From positions 186,001 to 250,000 of the forward strand of contig NZ_JADQDO010000006.1 of the NCBI RefSeq assembly GCF_015694465.1: a stretch of DNA of 64,000 nt, read 5' to 3'. The notes beneath the pieces were generated by a model. That model saw only the letters and a program-made list of their open reading frames with translations, was not told the origin of the DNA and searched no databases. The stretch is from Microvirga alba. GTDB taxonomy: Bacteria > Pseudomonadota > Alphaproteobacteria > Rhizobiales > Beijerinckiaceae. Numbering within the stretch: the stretch's first letter is position 1; each line of letters begins with the position of its first letter. Of this stretch, positions 51,010-60,803 are shown piece by piece. The translations under genes were made by a program, and so were the position numbers.

Positions 51010-52608
51010 ATGCTTAATCGGCGCACATTTCTCGCAAGCTCCGCAGCTGCGTCATTTTTCAGCTATACGGGCTTGTCGGCGGCTTTTGCGGATACGCCCA
51101 AGGATATCCTGGTTGTCGCGCAGCAGCTCGACAACATGACGAGCCTCGATCCGCATGAAGGTTTCGAAGCGGTCGGCAGCGAAATCAGCTCGAACATCTA
51201 TCAGAAGCTGGTGAAGGCCAACCTCGACAAGCCGTCCGAGATCGACGGCGATCTGGCCGCATCCTGGGAAGCCAATGCCGACGGCAAGACCTTCACCTTC
51301 AAATTGAAGAAGGACGCGAAATTCGCCAGCGGCTCGCCCGTAACGGCTGAGGACGTTGCGTTCTCGCTGCAGCGCCCGGTCATCATGAACAAGAGCCCGG
51401 CGTTCATCATCAATCAGTTCGGCTTCACGAAGGACAACGTTGCCGAGCGCATCAAGGCGACGGACCCGCACACCCTCGTCATCGTGACGGCCGAGCCCAC
51501 CTCTTCTTCCTTCCTGCTCTATTGCCTGTCGGCCAACGTCGCGAGCGTGGTCGAGAAGAAGGCCGTTCTGGAAAAGGCTCAGGGCGACGATCTCGGCAAC
51601 GGCTGGCTGCGCCAGAACAGCGCCGGCTCGGGCGAGTGGACCCTGCGCGCATGGAAGCCGAGCGAGAGCGTGATGCTCGACGCCAATCCCCACCGCCAGA
51701 CCAAGGGCAACGTCAAGCGCATCATTCTGCGCCACATCGTCGATCCGTCCGCACAGCTTCTCATGTTGCAGAAGGGCGATGCCGACGTCGCACGCAACCT
51801 GACCACTGAGCAGCTTCGCGTGATCAAGGATGACGCCAACTACAACCTCGTCCGCAAGGGCGTGGCGTCGTTGATGGTCATTTCGATGAACCAGAAGAAC
51901 CCGATTCTCGCAAAGCCGCAGGTTCAGCAGGCGATCAAGTGGGCGCTCGACTACCAGGGCATCCAGAAAAACGTCATCCCGCTGACCCACGTGGTCCATC
52001 AGAGCTTCCTGCCGGAAGGCTTCCCGGGCGAGATCAAGGACACACCGTTCCAGAAGGACGTGGCGAAGGCCAAGGCGTTGCTCGCAGAAGCGGGACACCC
52101 TGACGGCTTCGAGATCGCGATGGATCACTATTCCGCCCAGCCCTATCCCGATATCGCCCAGACCATTCAGGCGAACCTCGCGGAAATCGGCATCAAGGTG
52201 AAGCTGCTCTCGGCCGAGAACCGTCAGGTCCTCACGAAGATGCGGGCTCGCCAGCATGAACTCATCCTTACCGCTTGGGGCTCGGATTACTTCGATCCGA
52301 ATACCAATTCGGAGCAGTTCTGCGTCAACACCGACAACAGCGATGACGCGCGCAACCGCACGCTCGCATGGCGTTGCTCGTGGCAGAACAAGGACTTCGC
52401 GGACCGCTCGGAAGCCGCCCTCAAGGAGCGCGATCCCGCCAAGCGCATCGCCCTCTATGAGCAGATCCAGCGCGATATGATGGCCAACAGCCCGTTCGCG
52501 CTCATGTTCCAGGCGGTCATGACGGCGGCTTGCCGCAAGAACGTCTCCGGCGTCCGTCTCGGTACGCTGTCTGACTCCCACTCCTACACGGGAGCCAGCA
52601 AGGCGTGA
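51010..52608 (+). CDS. Peptide ABC transporter substrate-binding protein (family 5)
   Basis: 532 aa. The N-terminus NRRTFLASSAAASFF is a twin-arginine-like signal ending at AFAD. Family 5 (DppA/OppA) domain: ASWEANADGKTFTFKLKKDA, then VTAEDVAFSLQRPV. It binds peptides in the periplasm and delivers them to the permeases encoded next. The next gene overlaps its stop by 4 bp (GTGA). Confidence 0.93.
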   Translation: MLNRRTFLASSAAASFFSYTGLSAAFADTPKDILVVAQQLDNMTSLDPHEGFEAVGSEISSNIYQKLVKANLDKPSEIDGDLAASWEANADGKTFTFKLKKDAKFASGSPVTAEDVAFSLQRPVIMNKSPAFIINQFGFTKDNVAERIKATDPHTLVIVTAEPTSSSFLLYCLSANVASVVEKKAVLEKAQGDDLGNGWLRQNSAGSGEWTLRAWKPSESVMLDANPHRQTKGNVKRIILRHIVDPSAQLLMLQKGDADVARNLTTEQLRVIKDDANYNLVRKGVASLMVISMNQKNPILAKPQVQQAIKWALDYQGIQKNVIPLTHVVHQSFLPEGFPGEIKDTPFQKDVAKAKALLAEAGHPDGFEIAMDHYSAQPYPDIAQTIQANLAEIGIKVKLLSAENRQVLTKMRARQHELILTAWGSDYFDPNTNSEQFCVNTDNSDDARNRTLAWRCSWQNKDFADRSEAALKERDPAKRIALYEQIQRDMMANSPFALMFQAVMTAACRKNVSGVRLGTLSDSHSYTGASKA

Positions 52609-53618
52609 CGAAGCGACTCAACGCGCTGGCGGGACTTCTCGCCAGCGTCGGCCTCACGCTGCTGGGGCTTGTCATCATCACCTTCCTGATCGGGCGCGTC
52701 ATGCCCATCGACCCCATCATCGCGGCGGTCGGTGACAATGCGCCCCAGGAGGTTGTCGAGCGAGCCCGTCTGGAGATGGGCCTGGATCAGCCGATCCTGA
52801 TGCAGTTCTTCCACTATGTGGTGCAACTGCTTCACGGCGATCTGGGCCGTTCCATCCTGACGAAAAATCCAGTGATCAGCGACATCGCTCGATATTTCCC
52901 GGCGACGCTGGAGCTTGCCACGGCCGCGGTCATTGTCGCCGCGATCATCGGCATTCCTCTGGGCGTGTGGGCCGCTGTGCGGCAGGGCACGTGGATCGAT
53001 CAAACGATCCGCGTGGTCTGCCTCGCGGGGCATTCCGTGCCCGTCTTCGTGCTCGCGCTGATCAGCCTGCTCGTCTTCTACGCGGCGCTCGGCATCGCGC
53101 CGGGACCGGGGCGGCAGGACATCGTGTTCCAGGACATGGTGCCTCACATCACCGGCGTGTTGACCATCGACTCGATCATCGCCGGCGACTGGGATGCGCT
53201 TTGGGACGCGCTCGCGCACATGGTGCAGCCGGTCTGCATCCTGGCCTATTTCAGCATGGCCTACATCACGCGCATGACCCGCGCGTTCATGCTCGATGCG
53301 CTGCGCGGTGAATACGTCATCACCGCCCGCGCCAAGGGCTTGTCGCCCTTCTCGGTGATCTGGATTCACGCCTTCCCGAATGTGGGCGTGCAGCTCGTCA
53401 CCGTGCTGGCGCTGACCTATGCGGGCCTGCTTGAAGGCGCGGTCGTCACCGAGACGGTCTTCAGCTGGCCCGGCCTTGGCCAGTATCTCACCGTTTCCCT
53501 CATGAACGCCGACATGAACCCCGTGATGGGTGCGACCCTACTGGTCGGTCTCGTCTATGTCGGCCTCAATCTCCTCGCCGATGCTGTCTATCGGCAATTG
53601 GACCCGCGCGTACGATGA
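52605..53618 (+). CDS. Peptide ABC transporter permease, DppB type
   Basis: 337 aa from GTG 52605. Six membrane helices. RLEMGLDQPILMQFFHYV and, near residue 236, DALRGEYVITARAKGLS, the EAA-type loop that binds the ATPase, are typical of DppB/OppB. It overlaps both neighbours by 4 bp. Confidence 0.93.
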   Translation: MTKRLNALAGLLASVGLTLLGLVIITFLIGRVMPIDPIIAAVGDNAPQEVVERARLEMGLDQPILMQFFHYVVQLLHGDLGRSILTKNPVISDIARYFPATLELATAAVIVAAIIGIPLGVWAAVRQGTWIDQTIRVVCLAGHSVPVFVLALISLLVFYAALGIAPGPGRQDIVFQDMVPHITGVLTIDSIIAGDWDALWDALAHMVQPVCILAYFSMAYITRMTRAFMLDALRGEYVITARAKGLSPFSVIWIHAFPNVGVQLVTVLALTYAGLLEGAVVTETVFSWPGLGQYLTVSLMNADMNPVMGATLLVGLVYVGLNLLADAVYRQLDPRVR

Positions 53619-54517
53619 GTGCAGCTTTTTCCCAAGCGTGGTTGCTGGACGAAACACCGGCATCACGATCTCAGGCGGCCTGGGGGCGGCGATACCGCGC
53701 CTGGCTCGACCTTCGCTCGAATCCGCTGGCGATGATCGGCCTCGTGGTCGTAGTGGCGTTCGTCATCCTGTCACTCGCGGCGCCGCTTCTCGCGACGCAC
53801 GATCCCGGCGTGCAGAACCTCACCAACCGCCTTGCAAAGCCTTCGGTCGCGCATTGGCTCGGCACGGATGAGCTCGGCCGCGACATCTATTCGCGCATTC
53901 TCTATGGCGGGCGGGTGACGCTCGGCATGGTGATCGCGGTGGTGCTTCTCGTAGCACCTCTCGGACTCGCGGTGGGCTGCATCGCCGGATATTCCGGCGG
54001 GGCCGTCGATCGCATCCTGATGCGCGTCACGGACGTGTTTCTCGCCTTCCCGCGCCTGATCCTGGCACTCGCATTCGTCGCCGCGCTGAAGCCCGGTGTC
54101 GAGAGCGCCGTTCTCGCTATCGCGTTGACCGCGTGGCCGCCTTATGCCCGCTTGGCTCGCGCCGAGACGATGACGGTTCGCAACAGCGACTTCATCGCCG
54201 CCTGCCGCCTGACCGGCGCGCCTGCCGGACGCATCGTGCTACGGCACATCGCGCCGCTTTGCGTACCCAGCCTCGTCGTGCGCATCACGCTCGACATGAG
54301 CTCGATCATCATCACCGCCGCAAGCCTCGGCTTCCTCGGCATGGGCGCGCAACCCCCGTCCCCCGAATGGGGCGCGATGATCGCAACCGCCAAGCGGTTC
54401 ATCTTCGAACAATGGTGGGTGCCGACCATTCCGGGCCTTGCCATCTTCATGGCCTCCCTCGCCTTCAACTTTTTGGGCGACGGCCTGCGTGACGTCCTCG
54501 ATCCGAAGCAACGCTGA
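53615..54517 (+). CDS. Peptide ABC transporter permease, DppC type
   Basis: 300 aa with six helices. GTDELGRDIYSRILYGGRVTL is the DppC signature; the EAA loop is near residue 190 (NSDFIAACRLTGA). Start ATG 53615 overlaps the previous gene (ATGA). It ends in TGATG, sharing one base with the next start. Confidence 0.93.
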   Translation: MSAAFSQAWLLDETPASRSQAAWGRRYRAWLDLRSNPLAMIGLVVVVAFVILSLAAPLLATHDPGVQNLTNRLAKPSVAHWLGTDELGRDIYSRILYGGRVTLGMVIAVVLLVAPLGLAVGCIAGYSGGAVDRILMRVTDVFLAFPRLILALAFVAALKPGVESAVLAIALTAWPPYARLARAETMTVRNSDFIAACRLTGAPAGRIVLRHIAPLCVPSLVVRITLDMSSIIITAASLGFLGMGAQPPSPEWGAMIATAKRFIFEQWWVPTIPGLAIFMASLAFNFLGDGLRDVLDPKQR

Positions 54518-55347
54518 TGCTGGTCGATATTCAAAATCTTCGCGTGTCCTTCGCGACCCGCACCGGTACCTTCGAGGCCGTGCGCGGCGTCTCGTTCAAG
54601 ATCGGGACGGAAAAGCTCGGCATCGTGGGCGAGAGCGGTTCGGGCAAGTCGCTCACCGCGCGCGCCCTGATGCGGCTTCTGCCGCCGAACGCGCGCATTG
54701 ATGCCGATCGCCTGAACTTCGATGGCACCGACATTCTGAAAGCCGACGAACGCACCATGCGCGGCATTCGTGGCAAGCGAGCCGGGTTCATCTTGCAGGA
54801 CCCGAAATACTCGCTCAATCCGGTCATGACCATCGGTCGGCAGGTGGCTGAATCCTGGCGTCAGCATAAGGGTGGCAGCCGCAAGCAAGCGTTGGAGGCA
54901 GCGGTCGATCTGCTCGATCAGGTGCGCATCCGCGACCCGCGCCGCGTCTGCGACCTCTATCCGCACGAAGTGTCGGGCGGCATGGGCCAGCGCGTCATGA
55001 TTGCCATGATGCTGGCCCCCGATCCGGCGCTTCTCATCGCCGACGAGCCGACGAGCGCGCTCGACGCGACCGTGCAGGCGGAAATCCTGCGGCTGATGGA
55101 AGATCTGGTGTCGAAGCGCGGCATGGGCCTCATTCTGATCAGCCACGACCTGCCGCTCGTGTCGCATTTCTGCGACCGGGTCGCGGTCATGTATGCGGGG
55201 CACGTGATGGAAGAACTTTCCGCGGGCACTCTCGCGCAGGCGAAGCACCCCTACACGAAGGGGCTTCTCAACTGCCTTCCCTCTCTCACTCATCCGAAAC
55301 CGCGTCTGCCGGTCCTGACCCGCGACGCAGCATGGCTGCAATCATGA
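54517..55347 (+). CDS. Peptide ABC transporter ATP-binding protein, DppD type
   Basis: 276 aa. Walker A GESGSGKS, signature VSGGMGQR, Walker B LLIADEPTSALD. The C-terminal HPYTKGLLNCLPSL region is typical of the D subunit, but the long [4Fe-4S] Cys-rich tail of DppD is absent. It overlaps the next gene by 16 bp. Confidence 0.93.
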   Translation: MLVDIQNLRVSFATRTGTFEAVRGVSFKIGTEKLGIVGESGSGKSLTARALMRLLPPNARIDADRLNFDGTDILKADERTMRGIRGKRAGFILQDPKYSLNPVMTIGRQVAESWRQHKGGSRKQALEAAVDLLDQVRIRDPRRVCDLYPHEVSGGMGQRVMIAMMLAPDPALLIADEPTSALDATVQAEILRLMEDLVSKRGMGLILISHDLPLVSHFCDRVAVMYAGHVMEELSAGTLAQAKHPYTKGLLNCLPSLTHPKPRLPVLTRDAAWLQS

Positions 55348-56084
55348 TCAAGGTTGAACAGCTTCGCGTCCGCTTCGGTGACAACGAGGTGGTCAAGGGC
55401 GTATCGATTCATGTCCCTGCCGGCGGCAGCTTCGGCATCGTGGGCGAAAGCGGCTCGGGCAAATCCACCGTTCTGCGCGCGCTTTCCGGGCTGAATGACG
55501 CCTGGACCGGCAACATCACCATCGACGGCCAAAGTGTCGGACCGCGACGCAACCGCGCCTTCTTCCAAAAAGTTCAGATGGTGTTTCAGGACCCTTACGG
55601 CTCCCTGCATCCTCGTCAGACCATCGACCGGATCTTGAGCGAGCCGCTGCTCGTTCACGGCATCGGAGACATCGAGCGCCGCATCGAGACCGCGCTCGCC
55701 GAAGTCGCCCTGCCTTCCGCCGCGCGCTTCCGCTATCCGCACCAGCTTTCCGGCGGTCAGCGTCAGCGCGTCGCGATTGCGCGCGCGCTCATCGCGGAGC
55801 CGGAGATCCTGCTGCTCGACGAACCAACAAGCGCGCTCGACGTGTCGGTTCAGGCGGAAATCCTGAACCTCCTCGCCGACCTGCGCGAGCGGCGGCAATT
55901 GACCTACATCCTCGTCAGCCACAACCTCGCCGTCGTGTCGCATCTGTGCCCGACGGTCGGCGTCATGCTCGGCGGACAGATGGTGGAAGTGATCAGCGCC
56001 GAGGATCTGCGCGCCGGCAAAACGCAACACCCGCATACGTCGGAGCTGCGCGCGCTCAGCGTGGGCCTCGAAGAGCCCGCATGA
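55332..56084 (+). CDS. Peptide ABC transporter ATP-binding protein, DppF type
   Basis: 250 aa. Walker A GESGSGKS, signature LSGGQRQR, Walker B LLLDEPTSALD. It pairs with the DppD-type ATPase as a heterodimer. The start is ATG 55332 or the ATG at 55344. Slightly shorter than usual DppF because it lacks the C-terminal extension. Confidence 0.92.
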   Translation: MAAIMIKVEQLRVRFGDNEVVKGVSIHVPAGGSFGIVGESGSGKSTVLRALSGLNDAWTGNITIDGQSVGPRRNRAFFQKVQMVFQDPYGSLHPRQTIDRILSEPLLVHGIGDIERRIETALAEVALPSAARFRYPHQLSGGQRQRVAIARALIAEPEILLLDEPTSALDVSVQAEILNLLADLRERRQLTYILVSHNLAVVSHLCPTVGVMLGGQMVEVISAEDLRAGKTQHPHTSELRALSVGLEEPA

Positions 56085-56162
56085 TACGTCGGCAACCTGA
56101 CTTTCTAAAGTAAGGCATTACCCTTCCCCGGAGAATACCGGGCGAAGGCCAAGGAGATGACG

Positions 56163-57686
56163 ATGGACGCTGCCCCCTCCTCCCTGCATTGGTCCGCCGC
56201 CGCTGAAGCGGCCAGCCGGATCACCGATGCCTGGAAGCGCGGGGGAGATCCCGGCGGCGCTGTCGTCGTGTTCGATCAGAACGAGATTCGCGTCGAAGCT
56301 GCGGGCGGCTTGGAGAGCCTTGCAACCGGCGCTCCGTTTTCCGCCGACAGCGTCGTGCGCTACGCATCGATCACCAAGCATATCCTCGCCGCCATGACCT
56401 TGCGCCATGAGGACAAGATCGGGCTCGAGGATCGCCTTGGGGCGCACTTGCCGTTCCTTCGCGCGCCCATGGCGGACGTGACTGTTGGACGCGCCCTCGA
56501 CATGACTGGCGGTCTGCCCGATGTGCGCGATACGCTCTCGCTCCTCGGCATCTCGGTTCACACGGCGACCGAGGCGCAGCCGATCCTCGATTTCCTCGGC
56601 GACCTCGCAGAGGTGAACTTCCCGGCAGGGCACGAAATTTCCTATTCCAACACCGGCTATCGCCTCGTGGAAACGGCCCTGCAGAACAAGGGCCTGCTCT
56701 TCGACGAGCTGGTGCAAGAGCACATTTCCAAGCCCCTCGGCATCGACATTCGCGCGCCGGAATTGTGGTTCGATCCCGTGCGCGGCCTCGTGCCGGGATA
56801 TTGGAAGTCAGAACAGGGCTGGCAGCTCGGCACGGCGGGGCTGCATCTCTCCGCCTCCGGCTCTCTCACCGGCAGCGCGCGCCATCTGGCGATCTGGCTG
56901 CAAACGGTTCTTGGCGATCGCGGCCCGGGCGCAAACGTGCTGAAGCGCCTGTCCGCACCACGCACCCTCGCGGATGGCCGCGAGACGCAATACGGCCTCG
57001 GCCTCGCCTGGTCGCGGCTTGGCGACAGGCGGCTCGTCGGTCACGGCGGCTCACATGCGGGCTACAAGGCCTACTTCCTGCTCGACCCGCAAAACCACGC
57101 GGGCGTCGTCATCGTCTCCAACCGCGAGGACACGGCTCCCTCCGGGCTCGCGCTTCAGGTCATGGCCGCGTTGCTCGGCGAGAGCCTGCCGAAGCGCAGC
57201 GCGCGCATTCCGGACGGCCTTTATGCCACGGAGAGCGGTCCGTTCTGGCTCGAAATGAAGGACGGCGTCGCCACCTTCCTTGGCGCAGGCGACACGCTCT
57301 ACGAGGCGGAGGACGGCTGGTCCGTATCACTCTCCGCTCACATGCCCATGCGCCTGCGTTGGACGGGCGAGGCCATCGAGGGCGAAATCGGTCACGCGGC
57401 ACGCCGCTTCGTTCCGGTGAAGGCCGATGATTGCCTGTCGCGCGTGCAAGGCCATTGGACCTGCCCGGCCTATCATTCGGCATTCGACATCAAGGGCGAC
57501 AGGTTCGAGATCGGCGTTGGTCCGGCTCGCATGAGCGCGCCGTTGACGTCGCTCGGCAACAACCGGCTGCTGATGGACGGCAAGGATGGTCCGTGGACGA
57601 AGCGCTCCAGCCTCGTCTTCGACGGCGACAAGGTGGGCGTGTTCCTGAACCGAAGCAGGCTGCTGCAATTCGAGCGGACGATTTGA
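56163..57686 (+). CDS. D-aminopeptidase-like serine hydrolase (beta-lactamase fold)
   Basis: 507 aa from ATG 56163, 6 nt after AAGGAG; ATG 56157 abuts the ribosome site and is less likely. Catalytic motifs are SITK (Ser69, Lys72), YSN (Tyr161, Asn163) and HGG (His294). Order and spacing match D-aminopeptidase DAP of Ochrobactrum, including two extra C-terminal beta-barrel domains (from about 330), and the length is right. DAP removes N-terminal D-residues from peptides. It lies 78 bp after the importer genes in the same direction, so it probably acts on the imported peptides. No signal peptide is seen, so it is cytoplasmic. Confidence 0.85.
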   Translation: MDAAPSSLHWSAAAEAASRITDAWKRGGDPGGAVVVFDQNEIRVEAAGGLESLATGAPFSADSVVRYASITKHILAAMTLRHEDKIGLEDRLGAHLPFLRAPMADVTVGRALDMTGGLPDVRDTLSLLGISVHTATEAQPILDFLGDLAEVNFPAGHEISYSNTGYRLVETALQNKGLLFDELVQEHISKPLGIDIRAPELWFDPVRGLVPGYWKSEQGWQLGTAGLHLSASGSLTGSARHLAIWLQTVLGDRGPGANVLKRLSAPRTLADGRETQYGLGLAWSRLGDRRLVGHGGSHAGYKAYFLLDPQNHAGVVIVSNREDTAPSGLALQVMAALLGESLPKRSARIPDGLYATESGPFWLEMKDGVATFLGAGDTLYEAEDGWSVSLSAHMPMRLRWTGEAIEGEIGHAARRFVPVKADDCLSRVQGHWTCPAYHSAFDIKGDRFEIGVGPARMSAPLTSLGNNRLLMDGKDGPWTKRSSLVFDGDKVGVFLNRSRLLQFERTI

Positions 57687-58046
57687 CGGAACGCAGTCGT
57701 TCGCCCTTACGAGGATGAGGGGGAGCAAATCCCCCCGTCATTCCGGGGCTCGCGAAGCGCGGCCCCGAACCCATACCCGCGCCTATTCCGAGGTTCGTTC
57801 AACTCAACAGCGCGCACATATCATAAGGCGCAGCCGTTATAGGTCCGGGCTCCGCTACGCGGCCCCGGGACGACGCGAGAATGTCGGGGTCACTCGCCTT
57901 ACGACGACCAACGCAGCCTCACCCTGAGGAGGCCGTAGGCCGTCTCGAAGGGCGAGGCGTCTCCAGTGCGCTCTGGACCCTCCTTCGAGACGTAGCCTTG
58001 CTGGCTGCTCCTCAGGTTGAGGAGCAGCCTTCGCTGTCTTCAGTTC
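57687..58046. repeat. Cluster of dispersed palindromic repeats
   Basis: No gene. From 57738 there is a copy of a GC-rich repeat with GGGGCTCGCGAAGCGCGGCC, then TCCGGGCTCCGCTACGCGG (57843). From 57917 a long imperfect palindrome runs to 58022, with outer arms CCTCACCCTGAGGA and TCCTCAGGTTGAGG (13 of 14 pair) and inner arms CGTCTCGAAGG and CCTTCGAGACG. These are REP-type elements common in Hyphomicrobiales, lying between convergent genes. Confidence 0.75.
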
Positions 58047-58901
58047 CTATCGCGCCGTCGCCCGGGCGAAGTCGATGTAGATTTCCCGAAGACGCGTCGC
58101 GAGCGGACCTGGCTTTCCATCCGCCACCTGAGCCCCATCGATGGTCACGACCGGCTGCAGGAACGCCGAAGCGCTTGTGATGAAAGCTTCCTTCGCGGTG
58201 AGCGCCTCGTCGACGGAAAAGGCGCGCTCCTCGATACGGATCTGGCGTTCTTCCGCCAGGGCGAGCAGCGCCTTGCGCGTGCAACCGGGCAGGATGGCGT
58301 TGGAATTCGGGCGCGTGACGATCACATCGTCCTTCGTCACGATGAACACGGTCGAAGAACCGCCCTCGGTGATCTTGCCGTCCTCGATCATCCAGGCTTC
58401 CTGGCAGCCAGCCTCAGCGGCGGCCTGCTTGGCCAGCACCTGAGCCAGAAGCGCAACGCTCTTGATGTCGCGGCGCGCCCAGCGAATATCCGGCAGCGTC
58501 TTCACGGCGATGCCCCGTTGCGCCAACGGCGATGCCACGATGTTCTTTTCCTGCGTGAACATCACGAGGCTCGGCTTCACGCCCTTGGGGAAAGCGAAAT
58601 CCCGGTCGGCCGCTCCACGCGTTACCTGAATATAAACCACGCCCTCCACGAGGCCGTTTCGCGCGATGAGTTCTTTCTGGATCTCCTCGATGCGCTCACG
58701 GGTCTCAGGCATCGCCAACGCGATCTCCCCGACCGAGCGCTCGAGCCGCAACAGGTGCGACTCATTGTCGACGAGCTTGCTCTCAAGCACCGCCGACACT
58801 TCATAAATGCCGTCCGCGAAGAGGAAACCGCGATCGAGAACGGAGATACGGGCCTCGTCGAGGGGCAGGAAGTCTCCGTTAACATAGGCAATGCGGGTCA
58901 A
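58047..58901 (-). CDS. dat: D-amino-acid transaminase
   Basis: 284 aa from TTG 58901, which has AGGAG about 9 nt upstream and gives the family start (M-TRIAYVNG); ATG 58934 is in frame. Fold-type IV PLP enzyme: FADGIYEV near the start, catalytic Lys147 in RRDIKSVALL, then EAWMIEDGKITEGGSS. It moves the amino group between D-amino acids and 2-oxo acids. Convergent with the D-aminopeptidase gene and divergent from a LysR gene. It is probably the step that consumes D-amino acids released from peptides. Confidence 0.88.
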   Translation of the reverse strand: MTRIAYVNGDFLPLDEARISVLDRGFLFADGIYEVSAVLESKLVDNESHLLRLERSVGEIALAMPETRERIEEIQKELIARNGLVEGVVYIQVTRGAADRDFAFPKGVKPSLVMFTQEKNIVASPLAQRGIAVKTLPDIRWARRDIKSVALLAQVLAKQAAAEAGCQEAWMIEDGKITEGGSSTVFIVTKDDVIVTRPNSNAILPGCTRKALLALAEERQIRIEERAFSVDEALTAKEAFITSASAFLQPVVTIDGAQVADGKPGPLATRLREIYIDFARATAR

Positions 58902-59118
58902 AGTCTCGTCTCCTCGTTTCTTACGATCGCTCAAAGCTCGCGGGCAGAATAGCCGCCGGGAAGTCTAGGGATCAACGCTGCGTGTGCCCAATTCGGATTG
59001 CGCACCACTCCATGCAGGGTCTGCATGTGCGACCGGGGGGATGACAAGAGGTTTTGACTTGAGTCGCCGGCAAAACCGTTCAAAACAACCATTGGATCGC
59101 CAGCACCCGGAGCGCGGC

Positions 59119-60012
59119 ATGGAAATCAAGTGGCTTGAGGACTTCATCAGCCTCGCGAACACGTTGAGTTTCTCGCGTTCCGCCGAGGAGCGCCACGTCA
59201 CGCAATCCGCCTTCAGCCGCCGCATCAAGCAGCTTGAGACATGGGTTGGCGTCACGCTGGTCGACCGGGCCACCTTCCCCGCCCATCTGACGCCGGCGGG
59301 CCAGGATTTCCTTCCGGTTGCGCAGGAGATCGTCAGCACGCTCAATCGAACCCGCAACGAGGTTCGCGGGAGCCAGGGCATCAAGGCGAACACCTTGAGC
59401 TTCGCGGCCCTGCACACGCTTTCGATCACCTTTTTCCCGCGCTGGCTACGAAGCGTCGAGCCAAAGTTCGGAGCCCTCGCGACACGCCTCAGCGCCGACA
59501 ACAGCAGCATGGAAGCGTTCGTGAACTCGCTCACCGAAGGCGAGAGCGACTTTCTCCTCATCTATGCACATCCTGCCGTTCCGCTCATGATCGACGAGGC
59601 GCGGTTCGCATACAAAACGCTGGGCCGGGAAAGCATCATTCCGGTGTCCGCTCCCGATGCAGAAGGCAGCCCCCTGCACAAAATCGAAACAACGACGGCA
59701 CCCGTCCGCTATCTCGCCTATGGCCCTGGCGCGTTCTTCGGCCATGCGCTGACGAATCTGTTCGAGAACCGGCCGCTCAAGCGCGAAGCGGTCTATGAGA
59801 ACACGATGTCGGAAGGACTGAAGGCAATGGCGATCGAAGGTTGGGGCCTGGCCTGGATCCCTGAGAGCATCCTGGCGGACGACCTCGCCACCGGTCGCCT
59901 CGTACGGGCAGGCGATGCATCGTGGGATCTCAGCGTCGAGATTCGCCTGTACCGCTATCTCGCAAACGAACGCGCGATCGTCCGGCGATTCTGGAATACG
60001 CTGGAGGGCTGA
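59119..60012 (+). CDS. LysR family transcriptional regulator
   Basis: 297 aa from ATG 59119 with GGAG about 9 nt upstream; the frame opens at 58984. HTH at residues 15-40 (LSFSRSAEERHVTQSAFSRR), effector domain from about 90. It is divergent from the D-amino-acid transaminase gene, so that gene is the likely target; the ligand may be a D-amino acid. Both are inference. Confidence 0.9.
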   Translation: MEIKWLEDFISLANTLSFSRSAEERHVTQSAFSRRIKQLETWVGVTLVDRATFPAHLTPAGQDFLPVAQEIVSTLNRTRNEVRGSQGIKANTLSFAALHTLSITFFPRWLRSVEPKFGALATRLSADNSSMEAFVNSLTEGESDFLLIYAHPAVPLMIDEARFAYKTLGRESIIPVSAPDAEGSPLHKIETTTAPVRYLAYGPGAFFGHALTNLFENRPLKREAVYENTMSEGLKAMAIEGWGLAWIPESILADDLATGRLVRAGDASWDLSVEIRLYRYLANERAIVRRFWNTLEG

Positions 60013-60097
60013 GCTTCAACCCGCAGGCGTCTTGCTTTTGAACCACCGTCGCCCAAGTGCCAGATGAGGACACGTCCTCCTGCCTTGGGCCCTTGCC

Positions 60098-60496
60098 ATG
60101 GATGCCAGAGACTCCGATCCCGTTGAATATGTAAGCCCCGAGGCGTTCGCGCCAACGCTCGATCGCCTTGTCGGAGCGATTGAGGCCGCGGGGATGAGAA
60201 TCTTCGCTCGTATCGACCATGCAGCTGGCGCGCGCGAAATCGGAACCATCATGCCTCCGACAATCGTGCTGCTCTACGGTCATCCCAAGGGCGGGACACC
60301 AGTCATGCTCGCAACTCCGCAAGTAGCCCTTGACCTCCCGCTGCGGGTATTGGTGCAAGAGGGTACCGACGGTCGAGCGATCGTCTCATTTCATCCGGTC
60401 GGGCCGATGCTGCTGCGCGCCGGCGTGCCCGATGACCTTGCAGCGAGACTGGAGCCGGCTCAGCGCTTATTGATCGACGCGCTTCAGGCGATTTAA
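60098..60496 (+). CDS. DUF302 family protein
   Basis: 132 aa, a single DUF302 domain: FAPTLDRLVGAIEAAGMRIF, DHAAGAREIG and TIVLLYGHPKGGTPVMLATP. Small cytoplasmic proteins of unknown role. The ATG has no strong ribosome site. It lies 85 bp after the LysR gene. Confidence 0.85.
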   Translation: MDARDSDPVEYVSPEAFAPTLDRLVGAIEAAGMRIFARIDHAAGAREIGTIMPPTIVLLYGHPKGGTPVMLATPQVALDLPLRVLVQEGTDGRAIVSFHPVGPMLLRAGVPDDLAARLEPAQRLLIDALQAI

Positions 60497-60620
60497 GCCC
60501 AATCCATCGGGGATGATCGGCAGCGGCGACGCTGAAACCCGGAGGAGACGATCCCACGCTTTCCGCGGGAACCGAAGCTGCCGAAGCAGCAGACTCGGAG
60601 TTTTGGATTCTAAAATGAAA

Positions 60621-60697
60621 TGGCGCGCCCGAAAGGATTCGAACCTCTGACCCCCAGATTCGTAGTCTGGTGCTCTATCCAGCTGAGCTACGGGCGC
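60621..60697 (-). tRNA. tRNA-Arg (anticodon ACG)
   Basis: 77 nt on the minus strand with CCA encoded. Acceptor GCGCCCG with CGGGCGC, D arm GCTC/GAGC, anticodon arm CCAGA-CTACGAA-TCTGG with anticodon ACG, T arm AGAGG-TTCGAAT-CCTTT (one G-U pair). The A34 is expected to become inosine. Confidence 0.93.
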
Positions 60698-60803
60698 CTT
60701 GTCGGCAGTTGCTTGCGGGAAGCAACGTGTCTGCCGTGGCGGGTGAATTAAAGGGTTCGAGCGCAGTTGGCAAGCCTCATTGTGAAGAAGATTTGCACGA
60801 GAC

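Noticed and set aside
51052..52581. A 509-codon leftward open frame across the peptide-binding protein gene
   Set aside because: Antisense shadow of a family-5 binding protein; no motif.
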